This document shows, in pieces, positions 17,468-25,194 of a stretch of DNA of 64,000 bases; position 1 is the stretch's first letter, and every line of letters begins with the position of its first letter. The position numbers were made by a program, and so were the translations under genes. The notes under the pieces are model-generated. The model was given only the letters and a program-made list of their open reading frames with translations, did no database searches and was not told the origin of the DNA. The DNA lies in NCBI RefSeq assembly GCF_014651855.1, contig NZ_BMXR01000012.1, forward strand, positions 62,001-126,000, written 5' to 3'. Origin of the DNA: Saccharospirillum salsuginis (GTDB lineage Bacteria; Pseudomonadota; Gammaproteobacteria; Pseudomonadales; Natronospirillaceae).

Positions 17468-18346
17468 TTAACGTTCTTGATCGAAACAGGCCAGAAACGC
17501 CTGACTGGCCTTCGACAGGTAGTGGTTCTTCTTCCAGCCCCAGGCCAGCTCCAGCGGAATGGGCGGGTCGAAGGGGCGGCAGGTAAGGCGGGGTTCGTTC
17601 TCGACAATCATGCTCAGGCAGGTGGCGACGCCCATTTCGTTCATCACCAGGTTCTTCAACAGTTCGACCAGATTGGTCTCGAATTGCACATCCAGACTCA
17701 GGCCACTGGCGCGCGCCCGCTGCTCGATCGACTCGCGCAGAAAGTAGCCCTTGCGAAACAACACCGTGGGTTGCCGGCAGAAGGTCTCGATGTCGATCGA
17801 CGTCCGCTCGGCCAGATGGTGATGGGTGGGTATGCAGGCGACCACCTGTTCGGATAATTGCGACGCGTAACGGATCTGGTCGTGCGGCTGTTCCGAGCGC
17901 AGCAAGGCCAGGTCCAACTCGCCGTTGATGACCCATTGCTCCAGAGTGTCTGTCCCACCCTCGACAAGGCGTACTCGGATGCCGGGGTAGCGTTTCTTGA
18001 ACCGGAACAGGTAGCGCGGCAGATAGTAGGTCGACAACATGGCCGAGGCGCCAATGTTCACCTCGCCGGATTCCAGCCCCTGCAGCTCGCCCAGCTCATG
18101 CACCGCATCGTCCAGCCCTTCGAGGATATTGCGCACGTGCCTGAGCAATACCCGCCCATCCGACGTCAGCGACATGCGCCGGTCCGCCCGGTTGATCAGC
18201 TTCAGGCCGGTTTCCTCTTCCAGCTTCTTGATCGCGATGCTCAGCGCCGGCTGGGCGATGCCGAGCCGGCGGGCCGACTTGGAAAAACTGCCGGTAATGG
18301 CGATGTCGTTGAAGTACTTGAGGCGGCTGATGCTTTCCAGACGCAT
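17468..18346 (-). CDS. LysR-type regulator of the glutarate module
   Basis: 292 residues (from the ATG at 18346; a GTG three codons upstream is possible). Helix-turn-helix at about residues 5-63 (GSFSKSARRLGIAQPALSIAIKKLE) and a standard LysR effector domain (GEVNIGASAMLSTYYLPRYL). It is divergent from glutaryl-CoA dehydrogenase, separated by an AT-rich promoter, the usual arrangement for the regulator of gcdH-CoA-transferase operons. Ligand is presumably glutarate or a related dicarboxylate; inference. Confidence 0.88.
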   Translation of the reverse strand: MRLESISRLKYFNDIAITGSFSKSARRLGIAQPALSIAIKKLEEETGLKLINRADRRMSLTSDGRVLLRHVRNILEGLDDAVHELGELQGLESGEVNIGASAMLSTYYLPRYLFRFKKRYPGIRVRLVEGGTDTLEQWVINGELDLALLRSEQPHDQIRYASQLSEQVVACIPTHHHLAERTSIDIETFCRQPTVLFRKGYFLRESIEQRARASGLSLDVQFETNLVELLKNLVMNEMGVATCLSMIVENEPRLTCRPFDPPIPLELAWGWKKNHYLSKASQAFLACFDQER

Positions 18347-18379
18347 GGCGGTCACCCGGTTTCGAGATGGACTTCGCCC

Positions 18380-18445
18380 TAGTATAAGTAACGCATATGG
18401 AAAATATATAAATAATATAATTTCGATATTAGGTGCACTGCGCTA
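18380..18445. promoter_or_regulatory. AT-rich divergent promoter (LysR / gcdH)
   Basis: The gap between the LysR start and gcdH is strikingly AT-rich (ATATATAAATAATATAATTT) inside GC-rich surroundings. This is where the divergent promoters and the LysR binding site should lie. I could not single out a clear T-N11-A box. Confidence 0.4.
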
Positions 18446-18496
18446 GATTGAGGGGAACCCAACGAACAACGACGCAACAACAACGAGGACACCCCC

Positions 18497-19672
18497 ATGG
18501 CGACCGCCCCCTTCGATTGGAAAGACCCCTTCTCGCTGACCGCTCAACTGACCGACGAAGAGCGCATGATCATGGAGACCGCCCACGATTACTGCCAGGA
18601 CCGCCTCGGCAGCCGGGTGCAGATGGCCAACCGCAACGAATCGTTCGACCCGGCCATCATGCTGGAACTGGGCGAACTGGGCATGCTCGGCGTCACCCTG
18701 CCGGAGGAATACGGCTGTGTCGGTGCCAGCCACGTCGCCTACGGCCTGATCGCCCGTGAAGTCGAACGCATCGATTCCGGCTACCGCTCCGCCATGAGCG
18801 TGCAGTCCTCCCTGGTGATGCACCCGATTTACGCCTACGGCACAGAAGAACAGCGGAAAAAATACCTGCCCAAGCTGGCCACCGGCGAGCTGATCGGCTG
18901 TTTCGGCCTGACCGAGCCCGACGCCGGTTCCGACCCCGGCAGCATGCGCAGCCGCGCCATCAAGACCGACAACGGCTACATCCTCAACGGCACCAAGATG
19001 TGGATCACCAACTCGCCGATCGCCGACATCTGCGTGGTCTGGGCCAAGCTCGACGGCGAGATTCGCGGTTTCATCCTCGAACGCGACATGAAAGGCCTGA
19101 GCACACCGAAAATCGAAGGCAAATTCAGCCTGCGCGCCTCCGTCACCGGTGAAATCGTGATGGAAGACGTCTATGTGCCCGAAGCCAACCTGCTGCCCAA
19201 CGTCAAAGGGCTCAAAGGGCCGTTCGGCTGTCTGAACAAGGCACGTTATGGCATCGCCTGGGGCGCCATGGGCGCGGCCGAGGCCTGCTGGCACGCCGCC
19301 CAGAGCTACACTCTGGAGCGCATCCAGTTCAACCGCCCGCTGGCGGCCACCCAATTGGTGCAGAAGAAACTGGCCGACATGCAGACCGAGATCAGCCTGG
19401 GTCTGCAGGGCGCCTTGCGCATGGGCCGGCTGATGGACGACGGGGCCTGCCCGGTGGAACTGATTTCCCTGATGAAGCGCAACAACGCTGGCAAGGCGCT
19501 GGACATCGCCCGCGTCTCGCGGGACATGCACGGCGGCAACGGCATCAGCGACGAATACGGTGTCATCCGCCACGTCATGAACCTCGAGGCCGTGAACACC
19601 TACGAAGGCACCCATGACGTGCACGCCTTGATCCTCGGCCGCGCGCAAACCGGCATTCAGGCGTTCGGCTGA
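18497..19672 (+). CDS. gcdH: Glutaryl-CoA dehydrogenase
   Basis: 391-residue acyl-CoA dehydrogenase. It carries the family signature GCFGLTEPDAGSDP, WITNSPIADICVVWAK, the catalytic base E370 in NTYEGTHDVHALILG and RQ-type FAD contacts. The SMRSRA and FNRPLAATQLVQKKLADM segments fit GcdH, which oxidatively decarboxylates glutaryl-CoA to crotonyl-CoA in lysine/glutarate breakdown. Start follows GAGGAC. It shares one base (TGATG) with the CoA-transferase gene, so the two are coupled. Confidence 0.94.
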   Translation: MATAPFDWKDPFSLTAQLTDEERMIMETAHDYCQDRLGSRVQMANRNESFDPAIMLELGELGMLGVTLPEEYGCVGASHVAYGLIAREVERIDSGYRSAMSVQSSLVMHPIYAYGTEEQRKKYLPKLATGELIGCFGLTEPDAGSDPGSMRSRAIKTDNGYILNGTKMWITNSPIADICVVWAKLDGEIRGFILERDMKGLSTPKIEGKFSLRASVTGEIVMEDVYVPEANLLPNVKGLKGPFGCLNKARYGIAWGAMGAAEACWHAAQSYTLERIQFNRPLAATQLVQKKLADMQTEISLGLQGALRMGRLMDDGACPVELISLMKRNNAGKALDIARVSRDMHGGNGISDEYGVIRHVMNLEAVNTYEGTHDVHALILGRAQTGIQAFG

Positions 19673-20895
19673 TGGACACTCACGCGCAGGCCGGCGCCTT
19701 GGCCGGCATCAAGGTGCTGGATCTCTCCCGCATTCTGGCCGGTCCCTGGGCCAGCCAGATGCTGGCCGATTTCGGCGCCGACGTGATCAAGGTGGAACGG
19801 CCCGGCAGCGGTGACGACACCCGGGGCTGGGGCCCGCCGTTCTTCGAAAGCGACGACGGCGACGAACGCGTCGCCGCCTACTTCCACAGCTGCAACCGCA
19901 ACAAACGCTCGATCGCCATCGACTTCACCCACCCGGAGGGCCAGGCGCTGGTCCGTGAACTGGTCAAAGAAGCGGACGTGCTGGTGGAGAACTTCAAGGT
20001 CGGCGGGCTGGCCAAATACGGGCTCGACTACGACAGCCTGAAGGCCATCAACCCGGCGCTGGTGTACTGCTCGATCACCGGCTTCGGCCAGACCGGCCCC
20101 TACCGCCAACGCGCCGGCTACGATTTTCTGATTCAGGCCATGGGCGGGCTGATGAGCGTCACCGGCGAACCGGACGGCCAGCCGATGAAGGTCGGCGTCG
20201 CGCTGACCGATGTGCTCACCGGCCTCTACGCCGCCAACGCCATCCAGGCCGCGTTGCTGTACCGGTACCGGACCGGACGCGGGCAATACATCGACATGGC
20301 GTTGCTCGATGTACAGGTCGCGGCCATGGCCAACCAGGCGATGAACTACCTCGCCACGGAGCAGGCCCCCGGCCGGCTCGGCAACGCCCACCCGAACATC
20401 GTGCCCTATCAGGCGTTCGCCACCTCCGACGGTCACATCATCCTCGCTGTCGGCAACGACGGGCAGTTCCAGCGGTTCTGTGAGGTCGCGGGCGTGCCGG
20501 AGCTGGCCAGGGACGAGCGCTTCGCCACCAACCGGGGCCGGGTCGCCCACCGCGACGAACTGGTGCCGATGCTGGCCGATGTCATCCGCGTACACAGCCG
20601 CGACTGGTGGCTGACTGAACTGGAACGGGTCTCGGTACCCTGCGGCCCGATCAACACCCTGAAAGAAACCTTCGAGGACGAACACGTCCAGGCGCGGGAA
20701 ATGCGCCGAACCCTGCCCCACCCGACCCTGGGCGAAGTACCCTCGGTCGCCAACCCGATCCGGTTCAGCGAGTCCGAGGTGCAGTATCGCAGCGCGCCGC
20801 CGTCCCTGGGATCGGACACCGAGGCGGTGTTACAGGCACTGGGGCATGATGTAGACGATATCGCCCGAATGAGGATGCAAGGCATAATCGGTTAA
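19672..20895 (+). CDS. CaiB/BaiF-type CoA-transferase, probable glutarate CoA-transferase
   Basis: 407-residue class III CoA-transferase. It has the N-terminal LAGIKVLDLSRILAGPWASQ, the catalytic aspartate region of YIDMALLDVQVA, and TGFGQTGPYRQRAGYD. Paired with gcdH it should activate glutarate using succinyl-CoA. The last ~25 codons are richer in A/T and rarer codons than the gene body, and a diverged second copy of this 3' end lies at 22808-22891, suggesting the terminus was replaced when the following XRE/PIN module arrived. Confidence 0.9.
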   Translation: MDTHAQAGALAGIKVLDLSRILAGPWASQMLADFGADVIKVERPGSGDDTRGWGPPFFESDDGDERVAAYFHSCNRNKRSIAIDFTHPEGQALVRELVKEADVLVENFKVGGLAKYGLDYDSLKAINPALVYCSITGFGQTGPYRQRAGYDFLIQAMGGLMSVTGEPDGQPMKVGVALTDVLTGLYAANAIQAALLYRYRTGRGQYIDMALLDVQVAAMANQAMNYLATEQAPGRLGNAHPNIVPYQAFATSDGHIILAVGNDGQFQRFCEVAGVPELARDERFATNRGRVAHRDELVPMLADVIRVHSRDWWLTELERVSVPCGPINTLKETFEDEHVQAREMRRTLPHPTLGEVPSVANPIRFSESEVQYRSAPPSLGSDTEAVLQALGHDVDDIARMRMQGIIG

Positions 20896-21000
20896 TTAGG
20901 CGCTCGAACACCGTAAGCTCAAACTCACCCACATACACAGCGTTCTTCAACAGCAGCGCAACTTACCAGAGGTTGATCGGGTCGACATCAGGGACTTGCA

Positions 21001-21038
21001 GGTTTATAATTTTCACACTATTTTAATTTTTATAAACC
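21001..21038. promoter_or_regulatory. 9-bp inverted repeat upstream of the XRE-ImmA gene
   Basis: GGTTTATAA (21001-21009) and TTATAAACC (21030-21038) are perfect inverted repeats with a 20-base AT-rich spacer, ending 27 bp before the start codon. Position over the presumptive promoter suggests an autoregulatory operator for the helix-turn-helix protein that follows. Confidence 0.5.
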
Positions 21039-21065
21039 AAATTGACGCCGGAAACCCACTGAACA

Positions 21066-22145
21066 ATGGATATTTTTGCAGAACGTCTCATTCGGGCTCG
21101 CAAGGCGGCCGGCCTTTCGATGACGACGCTCGCCGCACAGATTGGCGTTTCCGCCAACGCCATCAAGAAATACGAGCACGGGCAAACCATGCCCACATCG
21201 ACCAATCTCCTGAAACTGGCCAAAGCTCTGGGAGTTCGTACCGAATACTTCTTCCGACCGGTCAAAGTCACTCTTCAAGGCGTTGAATACCGCAAGCGGG
21301 CGTCTACACCTCAAAAATTGTTGGACCAAATCAATGGCGATGTATTGGAGCAAGCTGAACGCTGGACTGAACTCCTGGATCTGTACCCGGACTCCGTCAA
21401 GCCTGTGCCCGCTTTCGAGTTACCATCCGATCTACCGGAGAAGGTCACGAATTATGATGCCATCGAAGCCATAGCGATTCAGGTACGCCAGGCTTGGGCC
21501 TTAGGCCTGAATCCTATTCCAGAAATGATCGATACACTGGAATCCAAGGGCATCATGATCATCACAACGGATGTGGAATCCAAGAAGAAATTTGACGGGC
21601 TCGCCGGTTCAATCGGAGACACACCCGTCGTCGTCATTTCTTCGTATCAACCGGGTGATCGGCAGCGTTTTACCCTGGCTCACGAACTGGGTCACTTGGT
21701 GTTGCATGGTCGCCTTGGTCCAGAACTTGACGAAGAAAAAGCATGCAATCACTTTGCTGGAGCTTTTTTGCTTCCCAAGCCTGCACTGCAACAGCAGATT
21801 GGCACGCACCGACGCGCACTCGAACCGCGAGAACTGTTTATCCTGAAGCACGAATTCGGTATCAGCATGATGGCGATACTGGTCCGAGTCGGGCAGTGCG
21901 AGGTGATTACTCAAAGCCTGCAAAAGCGTTACTACATGACCTTTAGCAAACAGGGCTGGCGAACTGAGGAGCCGGGAAAGGCATATCCTCAGGAAGAAAC
22001 GCTACTTTTCGAACAACTTATATACCGGGCCCTGGGAGAGGGCTACATCGGTGAGTCCAAGGCTGCCGAACTCATGGGTATCTCTCTCTCCAGTTTTCAT
22101 AAAGAACGGAAACTGGGGGTTACCCATGCAGCTGCTCATCAGTGA
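21066..22145 (+). CDS. XRE helix-turn-helix / ImmA-IrrE metallopeptidase fusion
   Basis: 359 residues. An XRE domain covers about residues 3-60 (LSMTTLAAQIGVSANAIKKYE). The COG2856/ImmA-IrrE zinc-peptidase domain follows with H206-E-L-G-H210 in FTLAHELGHLVLHG. The C-terminal part resembles helical regions of similar fusions. In ImmA the peptidase cleaves a repressor; in XRE-COG2856 toxin-antitoxin-like pairs it is the regulator/antitoxin half. It overlaps the PIN gene by 20 bp. Lower GC than its neighbours marks acquisition. Confidence 0.88.
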   Translation: MDIFAERLIRARKAAGLSMTTLAAQIGVSANAIKKYEHGQTMPTSTNLLKLAKALGVRTEYFFRPVKVTLQGVEYRKRASTPQKLLDQINGDVLEQAERWTELLDLYPDSVKPVPAFELPSDLPEKVTNYDAIEAIAIQVRQAWALGLNPIPEMIDTLESKGIMIITTDVESKKKFDGLAGSIGDTPVVVISSYQPGDRQRFTLAHELGHLVLHGRLGPELDEEKACNHFAGAFLLPKPALQQQIGTHRRALEPRELFILKHEFGISMMAILVRVGQCEVITQSLQKRYYMTFSKQGWRTEEPGKAYPQEETLLFEQLIYRALGEGYIGESKAAELMGISLSSFHKERKLGVTHAAAHQ

Positions 22146-22617
22146 TGCCAACATCCTGATCGATCTCGAAGAAGGGCAGTTGATTGAAAGGATGTTCGAC
22201 CTGCCTTATAGATTCAGTATTCCCGACATTCTCTTCATCGAAGAACTAGAGGAAGAGCACCAACACCTTTTGGAGCTTGGTCTGACTCTGCGCGAGTTAA
22301 ACAGCAAAACAATGACGTACGCAATGAACCTCATACCCAGGTACAAACGAGCCAGTCGTAATGATTGCTTCGCATTAGCGCTGGCCGCGCAGGAGGAGTG
22401 CCCCCTACTCACGGGTGATATGGCTTTGAGAAAGGCAGCTGAATCAGAATCGGTTATGGTTCATGGAACTCTTTGGTTGGTTGAGACAATGGTCAAGCGC
22501 CGACTGATCTCAGTGAAAGAAGCGCGCGCAGCATTCCAGCGCATGGAAGCCGCCGGCAGGCGGCTTCCATGGCCTTTAGCGGAAGCTATCCTTCAAGATC
22601 TGGAAAGTGACTCTTAA
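22126..22617 (+). CDS. PIN-domain protein, probable toxin partner of the XRE-ImmA gene
   Basis: 163 residues starting at the ATG after GGGGGTTACCC; the start lies inside the end of the preceding gene. PIN-fold acidic residues are recognisable: D7 in LLISDANILIDLE, a central E/D set (FIEELEEEHQ) and RNDCFALALAAQEECPLLTGD. PIN proteins are Mg-dependent RNases and frequent toxins. Coupled with an XRE-ImmA regulator it forms a type II-like pair; toxicity is inferred, not shown. Confidence 0.82.
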   Translation: MQLLISDANILIDLEEGQLIERMFDLPYRFSIPDILFIEELEEEHQHLLELGLTLRELNSKTMTYAMNLIPRYKRASRNDCFALALAAQEECPLLTGDMALRKAAESESVMVHGTLWLVETMVKRRLISVKEARAAFQRMEAAGRRLPWPLAEAILQDLESDS

Positions 22618-22656
22618 ACTGAACTAGCCCAACGGCAACCCACCCGCGAGCACATT

Positions 22657-22809
22657 CTAACTCTTCAACTGACGACGCAGGTCGCGCAGTTTGGTGTCGT
22701 TGTCGATGGTGACCAATTCGACATCCACCATATCGGCGTAGATCTCCAACACTTCGGTCGACACCGTCTGGGTGTAGGCGCTGTGGTGCGCGCCACCGAC
22801 GTTGGAGGC
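22657..22809 (-). pseudogene. Remnant of L-arabinose isomerase C-terminus
   Basis: The minus-strand reading ending at TAG 22657 contains NVGGAHHSAYTQTVSTEVLE and VELVTIDNDTKL, which match the C-terminal GGAHH...VIDxDT pattern of L-arabinose isomerase. Only about 48 residues remain and there is no N-terminal part or start, so this is a gene relic. It abuts a second relic (CoA-transferase 3' end) at 22808. Confidence 0.65.
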
Positions 22810-22891
22810 GGATACCGGCGATGTGTTGCGGGAGCTCGGGCATGATGCGGGGGATGTTACCCGACTGATGCAGCGAGGCATCATCGGTTGA
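22808..22891 (+). pseudogene. Displaced 3' end of a CaiB-type CoA-transferase gene
   Basis: The plus-strand frame reads ADTGDVLRELGHDAGDV then TRLMQRGIIG and stop. This aligns residue for residue with the end of the intact CoA-transferase at 20820-20895 (SDTEAVLQALGHDVDDI then ARMRMQGIIG). No upstream coding part exists. It is probably the original 3' end of that gene, pushed about 2 kb downstream by the XRE/PIN insertion, or a second decayed paralogue. Confidence 0.7.
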
Positions 22892-22948
22892 GTTGATAAT
22901 CACTGCGCAAGGTACCGCCCCGGCGCGAACGTTTTAACGAAACACACC

Positions 22949-24064
22949 TCACTCGGAATCCGGCGGGGCGCTCCCGGACTGCTGCATCGGGTCGCAAAAC
23001 TGAAACTGGTTGCGACCCTTTTGCTTGGACGCGTACATGGCGGTATCGGCGTTATGGATCAGGGTATCGGGGTCCTGCCCGTCCTCGGGGAAGACGCTGA
23101 TGCCGATGCTCAGAGACACCTGGACGTCATGCCCATCGAGAACGCGCGGCTGCGCGAAGCGATCGAGAATCTTCCGGGCGATCTGAACGGCATCCGTTCT
23201 CGCTTTAATTTCGCTTAACAGGATTAAAAACTCATCACCACCATGCCGGCTCACTGTGTCGGTTGTGCGCAGACAGGCCGTGATTTCCGACGCCGCATCA
23301 CGCAGCAGTTGATCGCCGACCGCATGGCCATAGGCGTCGTTGATGGGCTTGAAGTGGTCCAGATCCAGAAACATCACGGCCATGTTATTACCGTGTCGGT
23401 GGGCCATCCCGATCGCCTGGGTCAGCCGTTCCCGGAGCAGAATTCGATTGGGCAGCCCGGTGAGGATGTCGTGTTGCGACAGGTGGCTCATCTCTTCCAT
23501 CGCGGCCACGGATTGGCGGGCATCGTGAAACACGATAACCGCACCGGCGACTTTGCCGTAACGATTGTAGATGGGGGCCGCGGAGTCCTCGATCGCCATG
23601 TCGGTGCCGTCGCGGCGAACCAGCACACTGCCCAGGGCCAACCCGACGGTGCGCCCCTCGTCGATAGCTCTCTGACCCGGACTGGTCACCCGCTCGCGGG
23701 TGCTCCCGTCGAAAATGGAAAAGACCATTTCTACCTGCTGCCCAAGCGCCTGTTCGCTCGGCCAGCCGGTCAGCGTTTCCGCCACTTTATTGAGGTAGAT
23801 CACCTGGCCCTGCGGGTCGACCACCAGTACAGCGTCGCCTATCGCGTCGAGCGTGATGTGCGCCATATCCTCGAATGAAACGTCATCGAACGTGCCCAGT
23901 GGCGGCTTTCCGATACGTCGTCCCTTTCTAACCTTGGGCTCATTATCCGAGCGAGCAACGCTGTTGTCCGGCAAGAAAGATCTTGTCGTTCGCGAACGAG
24001 GGGATTTATGCATGGTGCTCATACTGTCAGGCCGGGAGCAAGTGGTCTGTTCGGTATCGCACAT
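22949..24064 (-). CDS. PAS-GGDEF protein, probable diguanylate cyclase
   Basis: A PAS domain (ITLDAIGDAVLVVDPQGQVI, VAETLTGW) precedes a GGDEF domain with intact SRHGGDEFLILL, the metal-site FLDLDHFKPIND and an RTTD inhibitory I-site five residues before GGDEF. It should make cyclic di-GMP, with product feedback and PAS sensory control. No signal peptide or membrane helix is evident. The start is uncertain: the ATGs at 24064 and 24022 both lack clear ribosome sites. The gene follows a Crp/Fnr regulator by 47 bp, so the two may be co-transcribed. Confidence 0.85.
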   Translation of the reverse strand: MCDTEQTTCSRPDSMSTMHKSPRSRTTRSFLPDNSVARSDNEPKVRKGRRIGKPPLGTFDDVSFEDMAHITLDAIGDAVLVVDPQGQVIYLNKVAETLTGWPSEQALGQQVEMVFSIFDGSTRERVTSPGQRAIDEGRTVGLALGSVLVRRDGTDMAIEDSAAPIYNRYGKVAGAVIVFHDARQSVAAMEEMSHLSQHDILTGLPNRILLRERLTQAIGMAHRHGNNMAVMFLDLDHFKPINDAYGHAVGDQLLRDAASEITACLRTTDTVSRHGGDEFLILLSEIKARTDAVQIARKILDRFAQPRVLDGHDVQVSLSIGISVFPEDGQDPDTLIHNADTAMYASKQKGRNQFQFCDPMQQSGSAPPDSE

Positions 24065-24111
24065 AGCCGGGCTGACCAGGACGGGCTCCGTCCGGATGAC
24101 AGCCCGGTCAG

Positions 24112-24849
24112 TCACAGCCGGGGGCGGGTCTTGCGGTAGAGAGGGTTCAGCAGCCGATCCGTTTCCTTTTTCACCACGGCATAGCATTCACAGCTCAATT
24201 GCTCGAGTCGGGCACGATCCAGCACCCGGATGTGCCCACGGTGATACTCGATGACGCCCAGTCGTTGCAGCTTACCGGCCGCCTCGGTCACGCCTTCGCG
24301 GCGAACGCCGAGCATATTGGCAATGAGCTCCTGGGTCATCACCAGTTGATCCGAGGGCAACCGGTCGAGGGAAAGCAGTAACCAGCGGCACAGCTGCTGG
24401 TCAATGGAATGATGGCGATTACAGACCGCTGTCTGCGCCATTTGAGTGATCAATGCCTGGGTATAGCGGAGCAACAGGGTCATCAACTCCCCGTGACGGT
24501 CGAATTCCTCCACCAGCCGCTGCCCCGACAATCGGTAGGCCATGCCACCACTTTGAACCAGCGCCCGGCTCGATGTGCTCTCCCCGCCCATGAATAGCGA
24601 TATGCCCACCAGGCCTTCATTGCCGACCACGGAGATCTCAGCGGAAGCGCCATTCTCCATGACATACAACAACGACACGATGCAGTCCGTCGGAAAATAG
24701 ACATGGCGCATTTTATCCCCGGGCTCATAGAGCACCGTTCCCAACGACAAGGGGACTTCTTCAAGATAGGGCAACAGACGCTCCCGGACGTCGACAGGCA
24801 AGGCGGCAAGGAGATGGTTTCGTTCGGCGTGCTTGGCTGGCGGCGTCAT
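24112..24849 (-). CDS. Crp/Fnr-family transcriptional regulator
   Basis: 245 residues from the ATG preceded by CAGGAGT. A cyclic-nucleotide-binding-like beta-roll spans about residues 15-130 (YEPGDKMRHVYFPTDCIVSLL). It is followed by a Crp-type winged helix (MTQELIANMLGVRREGVTEAAGKL). No N-terminal FeS cysteine cluster is seen, so not a classic oxygen sensor. The FPTDCIVSLL pattern is typical of a large group of uncharacterised Crp-like regulators. Upstream of the GGDEF gene. Confidence 0.88.
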   Translation of the reverse strand: MTPPAKHAERNHLLAALPVDVRERLLPYLEEVPLSLGTVLYEPGDKMRHVYFPTDCIVSLLYVMENGASAEISVVGNEGLVGISLFMGGESTSSRALVQSGGMAYRLSGQRLVEEFDRHGELMTLLLRYTQALITQMAQTAVCNRHHSIDQQLCRWLLLSLDRLPSDQLVMTQELIANMLGVRREGVTEAAGKLQRLGVIEYHRGHIRVLDRARLEQLSCECYAVVKKETDRLLNPLYRKTRPRL

Positions 24850-24946
24850 CCGGGTACTCCTGACTACTACAAGATGACTGCCAGTGTAGTGCACTTTAAA
24901 CGCCCTGAGGACGTTATCTCACACCGTTCTTTGGAGGGGAGGACTT

Positions 24947-25081
24947 GTGGGCTATGAATTTCCCGGGCACACCTAAATACATCCGTGTCGTCCTTTCATG
25001 CCTTGTCCACATCCCAACCGTCCGTGTAGGTTCGTCCTCGCTCTACCTGAGCACAGACTGCCCGGGAAATTCATAGCCCAC
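24947..25081. repeat. 135-bp element with perfect 23-bp inverted ends
   Basis: Positions 24947-24969 and 25059-25081 are perfect 23-base inverted repeats (outer GTGGGC...GCCCAC, inner TTTCCCGGGCA) separated by 89 non-coding bases. The pair lies between a Crp/Fnr gene (minus, start 24849) and the permease stop at 25195. The size and long perfect arms suggest a miniature inverted-repeat element or a dimeric palindromic repeat unit; no target duplication is obvious. 25082-25194 holds nothing else I recognise. Confidence 0.6.
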
Positions 25082-25194
25082 TCTGGTTACTCCTTCTTGT
25101 TCAATCCCTCTTCTACTACCCAGTGGAGTAAATTACTGGCCTTGTCATCCGGGGTCTGTACGCTAACGAACAGATTGAAAAAAAGTGTTAGAAA

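Noticed and set aside
18443..20721. Two ~350-400-codon minus-strand frames
   Set aside because: Antisense to gcdH and the CoA-transferase gene, both with catalytic motifs; sequence is Val/Gly/His-rich noise.
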